Shown: positions 43,348 to 51,773 of the stretch, in pieces
Position numbering within the stretch: position 1 is the stretch's first letter
How the letters are laid out: every line of letters begins with the position of its first letter
Assembly (NCBI GenBank): GCA_964537875.1
Contig: CAZIDN010000005.1
Coordinates: 1 to 64,000 of the forward strand
Reading direction: 5' to 3'
Length of the DNA: 64,000 nt
Source: JAPKZH01 sp964537875
Lineage (GTDB): Bacteria > Acidobacteriota > Aminicenantia > Aminicenantales > UBA4085
The notes under the pieces: model-generated
Database searches by the model: none
Told to the model about the DNA's origin: nothing
Seen by the model: the letters and a program-made list of their open reading frames with translations, nothing else
Made by a program: the position numbers and the translations under genes

Positions 43348-44211
43348 ATGCAAGGCAAACGTTCAATCCCTCTGGTCATGTTCGCTTTGGCGATCCTGCT
43401 TGCCCCTATCGCTGTGCGGGGGCAGGTCGGCTTCACTTCGATCGACTATCCCTCCGCCAACCTCACAGTTGCCATGGGCATCAATTCCCAAGGAGAAATC
43501 GTGGGGTGGTACCGCGATATCGCCGGCAAATTCCACGGGTTTCTTCTAGACAGGGGCGGATTCGTTTCCATCGACTACCCACTGGCGACTCGCACCGATG
43601 CCTGGGCAATTAACCCGGCCGGTGACATCGCAGGAAGCTACAACGACTCGACCGGCAAGCAGCACGGTTATCTGCTTCAACGGGGCCTTTTCACGACCAT
43701 CGATGTACCCGGCGCGACGTTTACCGCTGCATTCGGCATCAGCCCAGAAGCCGACATTGTGGGGCACTACGGGGTCCCTCCGACAGGAAAGATGAACGGC
43801 TTCCTGCTGCGCAACGGAAAATTCACGACTTATGACCATCCTAATCCCAACCTGATGACCTGTGGAGAGGGGATCAGCCCAGGAGGCCAAATCGTCGGGC
43901 ACTACCAGGACGGCACGGGGATTCACGGCTTCCTGCTAAACGAGGGAGTCTTCACCACTATCGATATTCCGGGTGGAAAGAACACGCAAGCCTACGGGAT
44001 CAATCCCGAGGACGAAATTGTAGGCTTCTACACTGAGGTCACTACCAACAAGATTCATGGTTTTCTCCTGGACAAATGGGACATCGTCACCCAGATTGAT
44101 GTTCCGGGCGCCATGAACACATGGGCGAGGCGAAACAACCCCAGGGGAGACTTGGTGGGGAGCTATGTGGATACCTTCGGAAAGACGCATGGCTTTTTGA
44201 TACGGCATTAG
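43348..44211 (+). CDS. Exported HAF-repeat beta-propeller-like protein
   Basis: A 287-residue protein with a signal peptide (about residues 1-25) and at least six tandem repeats of about 40 residues, each with IDYP/IDVPGA...A.GINP.GEIVG.Y.D..GK.HGFLL. This is the HAF family repeat (probable extracellular repeat), typically exported and common in soil Acidobacteria and Proteobacteria; its molecular role is unknown. AAGGAG lies seven bases before the ATG. It is intact although surrounded by IS debris. Confidence 0.8.
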   Translation: MQGKRSIPLVMFALAILLAPIAVRGQVGFTSIDYPSANLTVAMGINSQGEIVGWYRDIAGKFHGFLLDRGGFVSIDYPLATRTDAWAINPAGDIAGSYNDSTGKQHGYLLQRGLFTTIDVPGATFTAAFGISPEADIVGHYGVPPTGKMNGFLLRNGKFTTYDHPNPNLMTCGEGISPGGQIVGHYQDGTGIHGFLLNEGVFTTIDIPGGKNTQAYGINPEDEIVGFYTEVTTNKIHGFLLDKWDIVTQIDVPGAMNTWARRNNPRGDLVGSYVDTFGKTHGFLIRH

Positions 44212-44461
44212 ACGCTTACGGGAAGTACTGATGCAGTTGCCGGCAAGAAATTTTTGACAATCCCATGAAACCCGAGGCTAGAGCGGGTTCCAAGGGTGTA
44301 AAGCCATGAAATTCTTCATCAGCCCTTCCTGACGTCCTTTCCTCTTCCCCATTCCGGCTCTTGGAAGTCACTAGAATTTGGAGTCCGCGTCAACGCTTGT
44401 TGACGGTTGATGTTCGGATTGGTTACTTCAGAAGGCGAGCCTCAATCCCCTGGTTCTCCGG

Positions 44462-44719
44462 ATGGCCGAGCAGAACCTCCAGCGCCTTCCCTCCAAGGGC
44501 TGGGCGGCCATGATCCGGAAGGTTTATGAAGTCGACCCGATGACCTGCCCCAAATGCCGGGGAGTGATGAAGGTCGTCGCCTTTATTACGGATTATCAGG
44601 CGGTCGATCGGATCATCGACCACCTGAAGTTGAGGTTCATTGCCGCAAAGCCCCCGCCCTCCCGAGTCTATACCGAGGTCGCCCTGATGGCGGCCGAGGG
44701 GCCGGCAGAGTATTTCTAA
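44462..44719 (+). pseudogene. IS91-family transposase C-terminal fragment
   Basis: The plus strand reads LPSKGWAAMIRKVYEVDP then MTCPKCRGVMKVVAFI and ILDHLKL-like HLKLRF, ending at TAA. The W..LI.K.YEVDP..CP.CGG.M..IAFI pattern is the C-terminal zinc-ribbon region of IS91-type transposases. Nothing of the catalytic part precedes it. Confidence 0.65.
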
Positions 44720-44856
44720 GGACGTTTGGTGTTGATGGGGCACATAGGTCTATCATTTTTCGGGAGGTTTTGGGGTCTTCTGGGACGATGAAGTGGCCGG
44801 CGGGCCAGCTTCACGGCGATTTCCTTGGTCTTGACTTCTATCTGCCGTCGAGGATA

Positions 44857-45252
44857 TCATTTTTTCGCGAGAGGAGTCGCGATTTTTACGCTTATGGGGA
44901 CATGATCGCAGACAACATGGAAAAGGAAATTACTATCCCTCCAAACGCCGATGACGTTTCCGGAGGCGTCGATTCTCACGTTCTCCAGCCCGGCCGCTGC
45001 GAACTTATCCCGCAACACTGCGGCGCGCTTCTCCTCCTTCCCGGACGGGGCCGGAATTTCGGTGAGCGAGATCCACTCGGCGATCGCGGCTTCCCGGTTT
45101 TTTTCGATGAAGGCGAAGGCGTTCCTGACGAGCTTGGACTCGGCGACCTGGAGCGAAAAACGACTCTGCTCGGCCCGAGGTTCAGAGGAAAGAGTTTGGT
45201 TCTGCGCCATGATAAGAAGCCCGGTGCACAAGGCTATGGCTGCGATCTTCAT
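44857..45252 (-). pseudogene. Truncated copy of the M20 metallopeptidase gene
   Basis: The first about 104 codons (MKIAAIALCTGLLIMAQNQT, later AAVLRDKFAAAGLENVRID and ASGNVIGVW) are nearly identical to the gene at 28109-29359. Directly after GVW the match stops and an unrelated reading frame runs about 27 codons to a stop. All metal ligands are lost. It lies within a longer duplicated segment (44941-45473). Confidence 0.85.
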
Positions 45253-45473
45253 GTTGTCCTTTCAGGCCCGTCTCGAACAGACCTTTTGACCGATGGCAAA
45301 TATTCTCTCATTTTTTATCTCGAATCGGCCTGCCCCGCGTCAATATACCACCGCTCAAGCGAGGCAATCAAGCCATGTCGCCGCCTTCCCGCCCTGGAGG
45401 ACCCCGCCCACGATGTCCACAAACGAACAAATCCTTTCCGGTTTCGGGAATTTATAGTCAATCCTCTTTCAGC
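44941..45473. repeat. Segmental duplication, copy 2
   Basis: Second copy of the segment at 29050-29569. The match begins at about the GVW codons of the M20 gene and ends in CTCTTTCAGC, inside the last codons of hrpA (stop at 45469-45471). Confidence 0.8.
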
Positions 45474-48400
45474 AGACGTTAGAAAGTAATTTTTTATACG
45501 CTTTGATGAGGCGCTGGGCCGAGACGGGATAGGCCGTGCGAAGCTCGGGAGCGAACAGCGACACCTTGAATTCTTCGATCATCCACCGGAATTCCTCAAT
45601 CGCCTGCTTCCTTTCGGGCGATGCTTTGGGAGAAACGGTCTGCTCCATTTTCAAAAGGGCCATGGAAAAGCCCTCCACTTGGGCTGCCTTATTCCTGTCT
45701 TTCTTGGGATCATTTTTCGCTCTCGTCACCCGCAACTCCTTGGCTTCAATATACCGCTGCAGATGGATAAGTCGATCAAGCCGGTAGACCTCCAAAAAAT
45801 TTTTGGGGACGAGCCTGTCCAGCTCGAGCCGGATCTCGGCGCAAATCGCCCCGACGGCCTTATTCGCCGGATCGATCTTCTCGATGGCATAGAGCTCGGC
45901 GCGAAGCTTTTGATAGGCAGCCAGAACCTTGATGGTTGCCTCCTGGATCTGGTGCCCTTTTTCAAAAAGCCCCTTGACGACTGTCTCGGAATAGGCCCGG
46001 AAATCTTCTTGGGAGCGCAGGTCCTTTTGGAAGATCTCGGTCTTGAGGTTTTCGGTCATCGTTTTTCGAACGGCCTCGTCGCCGCCGAAATAGAGGGCCG
46101 CTTTCAAATATTCCGCAGGCAGGCCAAGGTATCGCTCCACGAATTTCAGGTCTTTTGAAAACTTCAGGAGGAGAAGGGTCTGCACTCCTTTCTTATGAGA
46201 GGCTATCGCCTCTTCGGCCGTCTTGAAGAGCCGGATGCTCACGTGGTTTTCGGCCGCCTCGAGGCCAGGATAGGCGATTGTGGACGGCCCGATGGCGACG
46301 AGCTCGGGCAAAGGCTCGAAATCCCAGGATGTGATTCCGATTCTTTCGAATTTTTCTCTCGCTTTTTTCCATACCTCCGGATCCTGGGCCGCGGTTTCCG
46401 CGGCCTCCTTTCGCAGCCGCCGCAGCGCCTCCAAGTCCCTGCCTGCCGCTAATTCTTTCCCTTGATGATCTGTGAGGGCTAGGCGCACCTTTAAATGTTT
46501 CGGAATTTCCACCCGGGCCCATTCGTCTTCGGGGATTTCCGCCCGGAATCGCCGCTTGACGAATTGAGACAAGGCTGAAAAAAGGGAATCTTCCGACGGC
46601 GGCATCTCCTTGGCGATGATCTCGACCGTATCGCTGACCGGCACCAGCAGCTTCCGGTATCGCTTGGGAAGCCCTTTGATGAGGGCCGTGATCTTCTCCT
46701 TGAAAAATCCGGGCACGCCCCAATCCAACGGCTCCGGCGGGACGGCTGAAATCACCCGGACCGGGATTCTCAAAGTGACGCCGTCCTCGTCCTCGCCCGG
46801 GGCGAATCTATAGGAAGTCTCAAACTGCATGTCGCCGACGGGCAGCGCATCCGGGAACTGCGCTAGCTCATCGTCATCAGGCAGAGAGCGGAGGAGATCT
46901 CGTTCGCCCAATTTGAGAAATTCATCACTGCCGCGCTTCCGGATCCTCTCTTTCAACCCCGGGACATCATAAACACCCTGCAGGCGTCTCGAATAAAATT
47001 CGGCGATCCCATCGTCGCCGACCAGGATATCGCGGCGCCTTAATTTTTCTTCCATGGTCCTTAGGCGTTTTTGTAAATCCAGGTTGTGCATGAGAAAGTC
47101 AAAATGCTCTTTGACCTGCCCCGGGACAAGCGCCGCGCGGACAAATATCCTGTGGGCTTCCTCCAGTTTGATCGGCCCGTAGGCCACCGGTCTGCCGGAA
47201 ACGATCTCCAGGCCGAACAGGGAGACATGTTCCTCGGCCGAGACCTCTCCCCTGTTCTTGTTCCACAGCGGGTTTGAATAGGAATAACGGCAAAGCTCGC
47301 CCCCCAGAGGCTCCAGCCATTCGGCGCTGATCTTCGCCGTGATCCTGGCGAAGAGCCTTGACGTTTTGACCATTTCCGCCGCCACGATCCACGGCGCGGA
47401 TTTATTGAAAAGCGCGGAGCCCGGGAACATCATGGCCTCCCGGCCCTTGGCCGCGTTATAGAAGTTTTTTTCTTTGTGGGCGGCAAAATTGGAAAGGAAT
47501 CCGCTCAAGATGGATCGGTGGAGGGCGGCATAAAGAGACTTGGACATCTCCGCATTATGAGTCCTTCCCAGGGGGATCTTCAGCTCTCTCAAAATATCGA
47601 TGATCTCGGCATGGATATAAACCCATTCCCGCATCCTGGGGAACGAGAGAAAATGTTCCTGGCAAAACTTCCTCTTTTTTTTCTGCGTCGTGAGCTCCTC
47701 CCACTGGCTATGATAGCGGTTCCAAATGTTGAGGAGCGTGAGAAAATCGGAATCCGGATCGCGAAAGGCGAGATGCACGGCATCAGCCTGGGCCGCTTTA
47801 TCCGGAGGCCTCTCCCGGGGATCCCTGGTGCTCAGCGCCGAAGCGATGATGGAGATTTCTCTGAGACAGCCCTCCCGCTGCGCTTCGAGCAGCATGCGCG
47901 AGATGCGCGGATCGAGCGGCATCCGGGCCATCTGGCGCCCCCGCCCCGTCAAGATAAAATCCCGGCCACTCCGCTGAATGGCGCCCAGCTCGAGCAGGGT
48001 TTCATAGCCATCTTCGATATTCTTCGCCTGCGGCCTGTCGACAAAAGGAAACCTGGAAGGTTGGCCAAGGTTCAAATCCATCATCCGCAGGATGACCTCG
48101 GCCAGGTTGGACCGGAGGATCTCGGGCGACGTAAACTGCGGCCGCGACTCGAATTCCTCCTCGGAATAGAGGCGGAGGCAAAGGCCTTTCTGGACGCGGC
48201 CGCACCGGCCTTTTCTCTGGTCGGCGCTGCTCATCGAGATGGGCCGGATGGGAAGGCTGTTGATGCGTGAGCCCGGCAGGTACTGGGAGATTCTGGCCAA
48301 GCCCGTATCGATGACATATTTGATCCGGGGAATCGTGAGTGATGTCTCCGCGACGTTTGTGGCGACGACGATCTTTGGGCCGATGACGGAATAGATCCGT

Positions 48401-49251
48401 CCCTGCTGAGCGCCCGGAAGCCTGGCGTACAAAGGAAGAATCGTGACGCCGGGATATCGCCGCCCCTCCAACAGACTGCAGGTTTCGTGGATGTCCTGCT
48501 CTGTGGGCATGAAAATGAGGACATCCCCGGCCGGCTTTTCGGACCTGAGATAATCGACGGCCTTGACGGCCATGTCCACATAATCGGCGTCGTCGGCGCC
48601 GTCTTCCCGTCCATCCGGCGGCTTATACTCCAAGTCCACGGAGTAGAGGCGGCCGCTCACCTCTAAGACGGGCGGCTTGTCGAAGGCTTCCGAGAATTTT
48701 TTGATATCGAGCGTGGCCGAGGTGATGATGAGCTTGAGGTCCGGCCGGACCGGGAGAAGGGTCTTGGCGATGCCCAGCAAAAAATCGATATTCAGGCTTC
48801 GCTCATGGGCCTCGTCGATGATGAGGGTATCATAGTCATAGAGCCGGCCGTCGGACTGGGTCTCGGCCAGAAGCATGCCGTCGGTCAGGATCTTGATGAA
48901 GGCGTCCCGCGGCGTCTTGTCGTCAAAGCGGATCTTGTACCCGACCGAGCGGCCGAGGGTCTCGCCCAGTTCCTCGGCGATGCGATGGGCGATGGTGATG
49001 GCGGCGATCCGCCGGGGCTGGGTGCATCCGACCTTTCCGCGTATGCCCCGCCCGGCTTCGAGGCACATCTTCGGGATCTGGGTGCTCTTGCCGCATCCTG
49101 TCTCGCCGGTGATGATGACGACTTGGTGTTTTTGGACCGCCCGGACGATCTCGGCCTTCTTGGCCATGATCGGGAGCTCGGGCGGATAGTTGAGCCGGGG
49201 CATGCGCTGGAGCCGCATCCTTTGTTCCTGGGGTGAAAAAATGACAGCCAT
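45469..49251 (-). CDS. hrpA: ATP-dependent RNA helicase HrpA
   Basis: A 1260-residue DEAH-box helicase. Walker A is TGETGCGKST (residues 48-57), motif II is DEAH (146-149), motif III is SAT (ITSATLD) and motif VI is QRKGRCGR. The middle has the HA2/OB-fold region, and the C-terminal half is the DUF3418 domain typical of bacterial HrpA (full length about 1300). HrpA resolves stalled or colliding ribosomes and remodels RNA. An upstream frame (about 49252-49333) reads ADIEEWFEQKRIEKRN, which looks like the true N-terminus in another frame, so the first about 25 residues may be separated by a frameshift. Confidence 0.95.
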   Translation of the reverse strand: MAVIFSPQEQRMRLQRMPRLNYPPELPIMAKKAEIVRAVQKHQVVIITGETGCGKSTQIPKMCLEAGRGIRGKVGCTQPRRIAAITIAHRIAEELGETLGRSVGYKIRFDDKTPRDAFIKILTDGMLLAETQSDGRLYDYDTLIIDEAHERSLNIDFLLGIAKTLLPVRPDLKLIITSATLDIKKFSEAFDKPPVLEVSGRLYSVDLEYKPPDGREDGADDADYVDMAVKAVDYLRSEKPAGDVLIFMPTEQDIHETCSLLEGRRYPGVTILPLYARLPGAQQGRIYSVIGPKIVVATNVAETSLTIPRIKYVIDTGLARISQYLPGSRINSLPIRPISMSSADQRKGRCGRVQKGLCLRLYSEEEFESRPQFTSPEILRSNLAEVILRMMDLNLGQPSRFPFVDRPQAKNIEDGYETLLELGAIQRSGRDFILTGRGRQMARMPLDPRISRMLLEAQREGCLREISIIASALSTRDPRERPPDKAAQADAVHLAFRDPDSDFLTLLNIWNRYHSQWEELTTQKKKRKFCQEHFLSFPRMREWVYIHAEIIDILRELKIPLGRTHNAEMSKSLYAALHRSILSGFLSNFAAHKEKNFYNAAKGREAMMFPGSALFNKSAPWIVAAEMVKTSRLFARITAKISAEWLEPLGGELCRYSYSNPLWNKNRGEVSAEEHVSLFGLEIVSGRPVAYGPIKLEEAHRIFVRAALVPGQVKEHFDFLMHNLDLQKRLRTMEEKLRRRDILVGDDGIAEFYSRRLQGVYDVPGLKERIRKRGSDEFLKLGERDLLRSLPDDDELAQFPDALPVGDMQFETSYRFAPGEDEDGVTLRIPVRVISAVPPEPLDWGVPGFFKEKITALIKGLPKRYRKLLVPVSDTVEIIAKEMPPSEDSLFSALSQFVKRRFRAEIPEDEWARVEIPKHLKVRLALTDHQGKELAAGRDLEALRRLRKEAAETAAQDPEVWKKAREKFERIGITSWDFEPLPELVAIGPSTIAYPGLEAAENHVSIRLFKTAEEAIASHKKGVQTLLLLKFSKDLKFVERYLGLPAEYLKAALYFGGDEAVRKTMTENLKTEIFQKDLRSQEDFRAYSETVVKGLFEKGHQIQEATIKVLAAYQKLRAELYAIEKIDPANKAVGAICAEIRLELDRLVPKNFLEVYRLDRLIHLQRYIEAKELRVTRAKNDPKKDRNKAAQVEGFSMALLKMEQTVSPKASPERKQAIEEFRWMIEEFKVSLFAPELRTAYPVSAQRLIKAYKKLLSNVC

Positions 49252-49458
49252 TCCGCTTTTCTATCCGTTTCTGTTCGAACCATTCCTCAATATCAGCATC
49301 CGTCCTCAATTCCCTCAGTTTTCGCTCTGCCAATCAAGAAAACCATTGTACGATACTTTATGGATGTCGCCAAGCGAAGGGACACTCCCTAAATTGTCGA
49401 TGGGGCTGCCAATTCGCCAAAAGCTCAGAGCACTCCGCTAAATTCACAGAAAGCACCC

Positions 49459-49598
49459 GTACCCGACGGGTGGCGTGGTTCGGGGGCCCCCCGCCGCCAC
49501 GAGCGTTTGATGCCGCTGACTTTCTGCCTAAGAATTAACATCATAGACCGCGAGGAGCGCCGGGGGTGAACCGCGACAGGACCCGTCGGGGATTTCTT
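49459..49598. repeat. GC-rich element, copy B
   Basis: Matches the core of copy A (about 15011-15148) over about 140 bases at roughly 88%. Here the arms are more complete: CCCGACGGGT...GGTTCGGGGG pairs imperfectly with CCCCCGG...CCCGTCGGG, with a loop of about 60-80 bases. The outer 17-base repeats of copy A are not conserved here. It lies in the 531-base gap between hrpA and the DUF6600-like gene; no gene is seen in the rest of that gap. Confidence 0.6.
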
Positions 49599-49782
49599 TG
49601 AGCAATTCGGGGAACAAATGAATGTTGACTCAGAAGGGCCTCCGTCGTAAACTGTTTTATAGATAGGGATTTGTCTCATTTTTAGGACAAATCACCGTGA
49701 AAAAGGCAATAAATCCAAGGAAATCCAGGGGAATGCGTTTGGCACGAAGTTTGCCTATTTTCATATTGGAAGGAGAACGAAG

Positions 49783-50961
49783 ATGAAAAAACATCTTTTG
49801 ATGACATCCCTGATCGTCCTTCTGGCGGCCGGCTGCTTGGTCTATGTCCCCGTTGACGACGGCCGCTACCCCCGTCGCGGGTCTTCTTACCAACGGCCTT
49901 CAGGGTATTATCCGGATGTCGGGATTTCTTACTTCTATGAACATCTCTCTCCCTATGGAACATGGGTTTCCATGCGACCTCACGGTTATGTCTGGGTCCC
50001 CCGTCATATGGGATACCGATGGCGCCCCTACACCCATGGCCGCTGGGTCTGGACCGATTACGGCTGGACCTGGATCTCCGATTATGAGTGGGGCTGGATT
50101 CCCTTCCACTACGGCCGATGGGGCTGGGATGAGGACATCGGCTGGTTCTGGGTTCCCGGAACGATCTGGGGGCCGGCCTGGGTGATCTGGCGTTCAAGCG
50201 ATCTCTATATGGGATGGGCGCCGCTTCCGCCGGGTGCCGAATTCGTGATGGGCGTCGGCCTCTCGGGATATTTCGATATTCCGAACCATCATTGGATCTT
50301 CATCGAAGGAAGATATTTCCTGGAATCGGGCCTGTACTCGCATGTGCTTCCCTATGAGAGGAACGTGACGATCATCCGGTACAGCGTGGTCCACAAGAAC
50401 ATCCTCGTCCGCAACAACAGGATTATCAATGAAGGGATCGATACGAATCTCGTCAGAAACGTCACCAGGAAAAACCTCGTCAAATATGACCTCCGGGACG
50501 ACCAGCAGCCCGGCCTGACCAGGGTGGAAGCCGGATCCGTCCGGATGTATCGCCCGAATGTCAAACAAGATGACCGGGAGAAACCGAAGGAGTTCGTGAA
50601 CAAGGAAGAGGCGCGGGGCGAGCTCTCAAGGGTCAAAATTTATGATCCCAGCCCTCGAAAGTCGGACCTCGAGGAGGAGGGCTTGATCAAGAAGCGCCAT
50701 GTCGAAGAAGAACGACTCCTGGAAAGAACCCAGGCCGAAGAGATCCGCCAGCTGCAAAGAAAGTCCGAGGAGCAGGGGCGGCGAGTCAAAGAGTCCTCAG
50801 AGAAAGAGAAGATCAAGAGAGAGGTTGACGTGACGGTGCAGGAGTTGAAGAAGAAGCATGAAGCCGAAAAGCAGGAGCTCAAAGAGCGTCAAAAGAAGGA
50901 TGAGGAAGAGGTCAAAGAAGTGACGAAACGGAAGATCAAAAAAATCGATCAGCCCGGCTGA
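49783..50961 (+). CDS. Trp/Tyr-rich lipoprotein (DUF6600-like) with C-terminal coiled coil
   Basis: A 392-residue lipoprotein (lipobox LLAAGC, Cys18). Residues about 50-180 are strikingly rich in Trp, Tyr, Gly and Pro (YGTWV, GRWVWTDYGWTWISDYEWGW, GRWGWDEDIGWFWVPG), the pattern of the DUF6600 family. The last about 130 residues are Lys/Glu/Arg-rich with continuous heptads, predicted as a long coiled coil. Probably anchored to the outer membrane and interacting with the wall or surface; function unknown. Its ribosome site GGAGAACGAAG is near the ATG. Confidence 0.75.
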   Translation: MKKHLLMTSLIVLLAAGCLVYVPVDDGRYPRRGSSYQRPSGYYPDVGISYFYEHLSPYGTWVSMRPHGYVWVPRHMGYRWRPYTHGRWVWTDYGWTWISDYEWGWIPFHYGRWGWDEDIGWFWVPGTIWGPAWVIWRSSDLYMGWAPLPPGAEFVMGVGLSGYFDIPNHHWIFIEGRYFLESGLYSHVLPYERNVTIIRYSVVHKNILVRNNRIINEGIDTNLVRNVTRKNLVKYDLRDDQQPGLTRVEAGSVRMYRPNVKQDDREKPKEFVNKEEARGELSRVKIYDPSPRKSDLEEEGLIKKRHVEEERLLERTQAEEIRQLQRKSEEQGRRVKESSEKEKIKREVDVTVQELKKKHEAEKQELKERQKKDEEEVKEVTKRKIKKIDQPG

Positions 50962-51045
50962 ACAAGACGAATATTTTCAGGATAATCATGGGCGCTCCTT
51001 TATCGGGACCATTCTACACGTGACGGAAGCGGGCGGGCAAGAATT

Positions 51046-51309
51046 TTAGAGAAAAACGACCGTCCATTCGCCGTTTTCGTCCCGTTCAATCTCGACGGTC
51101 CCCCGACCGGTCTTGCCTGTAAAAACCTCGCGGATTCGCCCGGATTCGGCATCGCAGATCCTTTTTCTCGAAAGAATTTTTTCGACCGCAATTTCTTTTT
51201 CGCCGATCATAATGGCCCGGGGAGTTTCCTCGCCCTTGTATCCGGAATAACAAAGAACCCTCACCTTCTCGGACGGCCTATTCCTTCGGGGACCATCGTC
51301 CCTTTTCAT
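51046..51309 (-). CDS. Small conserved hypothetical protein
   Basis: An 87-residue soluble protein. The pattern VRVLCYSGYKGEETPRAI, then a block with EKEIAVEKIL and finally GTVEIERDENGEWTVVFL, resembles a family of short conserved cytosolic proteins beginning V.C.SGY...E.P..F and ending in D...W.L. No function is known. The start ATG 51309 is chosen because the conserved block begins soon after; the 42 residues upstream in the longer reading are not protein-like. Confidence 0.5.
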   Translation of the reverse strand: MKRDDGPRRNRPSEKVRVLCYSGYKGEETPRAIMIGEKEIAVEKILSRKRICDAESGRIREVFTGKTGRGTVEIERDENGEWTVVFL

Positions 51310-51342
51310 GGATATCATTATAACGGCTTTGATCAAGGATAA

Positions 51343-51651
51343 GCCAATTGGATTTGGGAAGACCAAGTCCTCTCGCCATCGCCGGGCGCCCGGCTCAGCG
51401 GAGGCATCGCCGAAGGGGATATCGATCGCAGACAAATCAGCTGGACCGAGGGAACGGAAATGTGGTTTTACAGGAATTGGAACCTCTTGCTCAGGTTTGA
51501 GAGAACGCGCCTGGCCAAGAAAAAATTCCTCAGGCTGGAAATCCCCTATCCTCTCTCTGGCGAAGGCAGATACCTCTTCGATATCCTCATGAAAGACCTG
51601 TACTCACTCGTCCATTCAAGATCCCGGAGCATCGTCGAAACGAGACGCTGA
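51343..51651 (+). pseudogene. Possible gene fragment, family unknown
   Basis: An open frame of 103 codons without a good start that reads like real coding (ANWIWEDQVL, GEWGIDRRQISW-like region, then MWFYRNWNLLLRFERTRLAK, LRLEIPYPLSGEGRYLFDIL). It could be the 3' end of a lost gene. No family is recognised and there is no ribosome site. Confidence 0.3.
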
Positions 51652-51773
51652 CGGGCAGGTTTGCGGGTTTCGTGGGCGATGGTCAGATCGATCCACTGGC
51701 CATTAATGAGGATCATAAGACCTGCCCATATTTCGAAAATGAAAAATAAGAAGGTTCGACGGCTGATTGGGGA

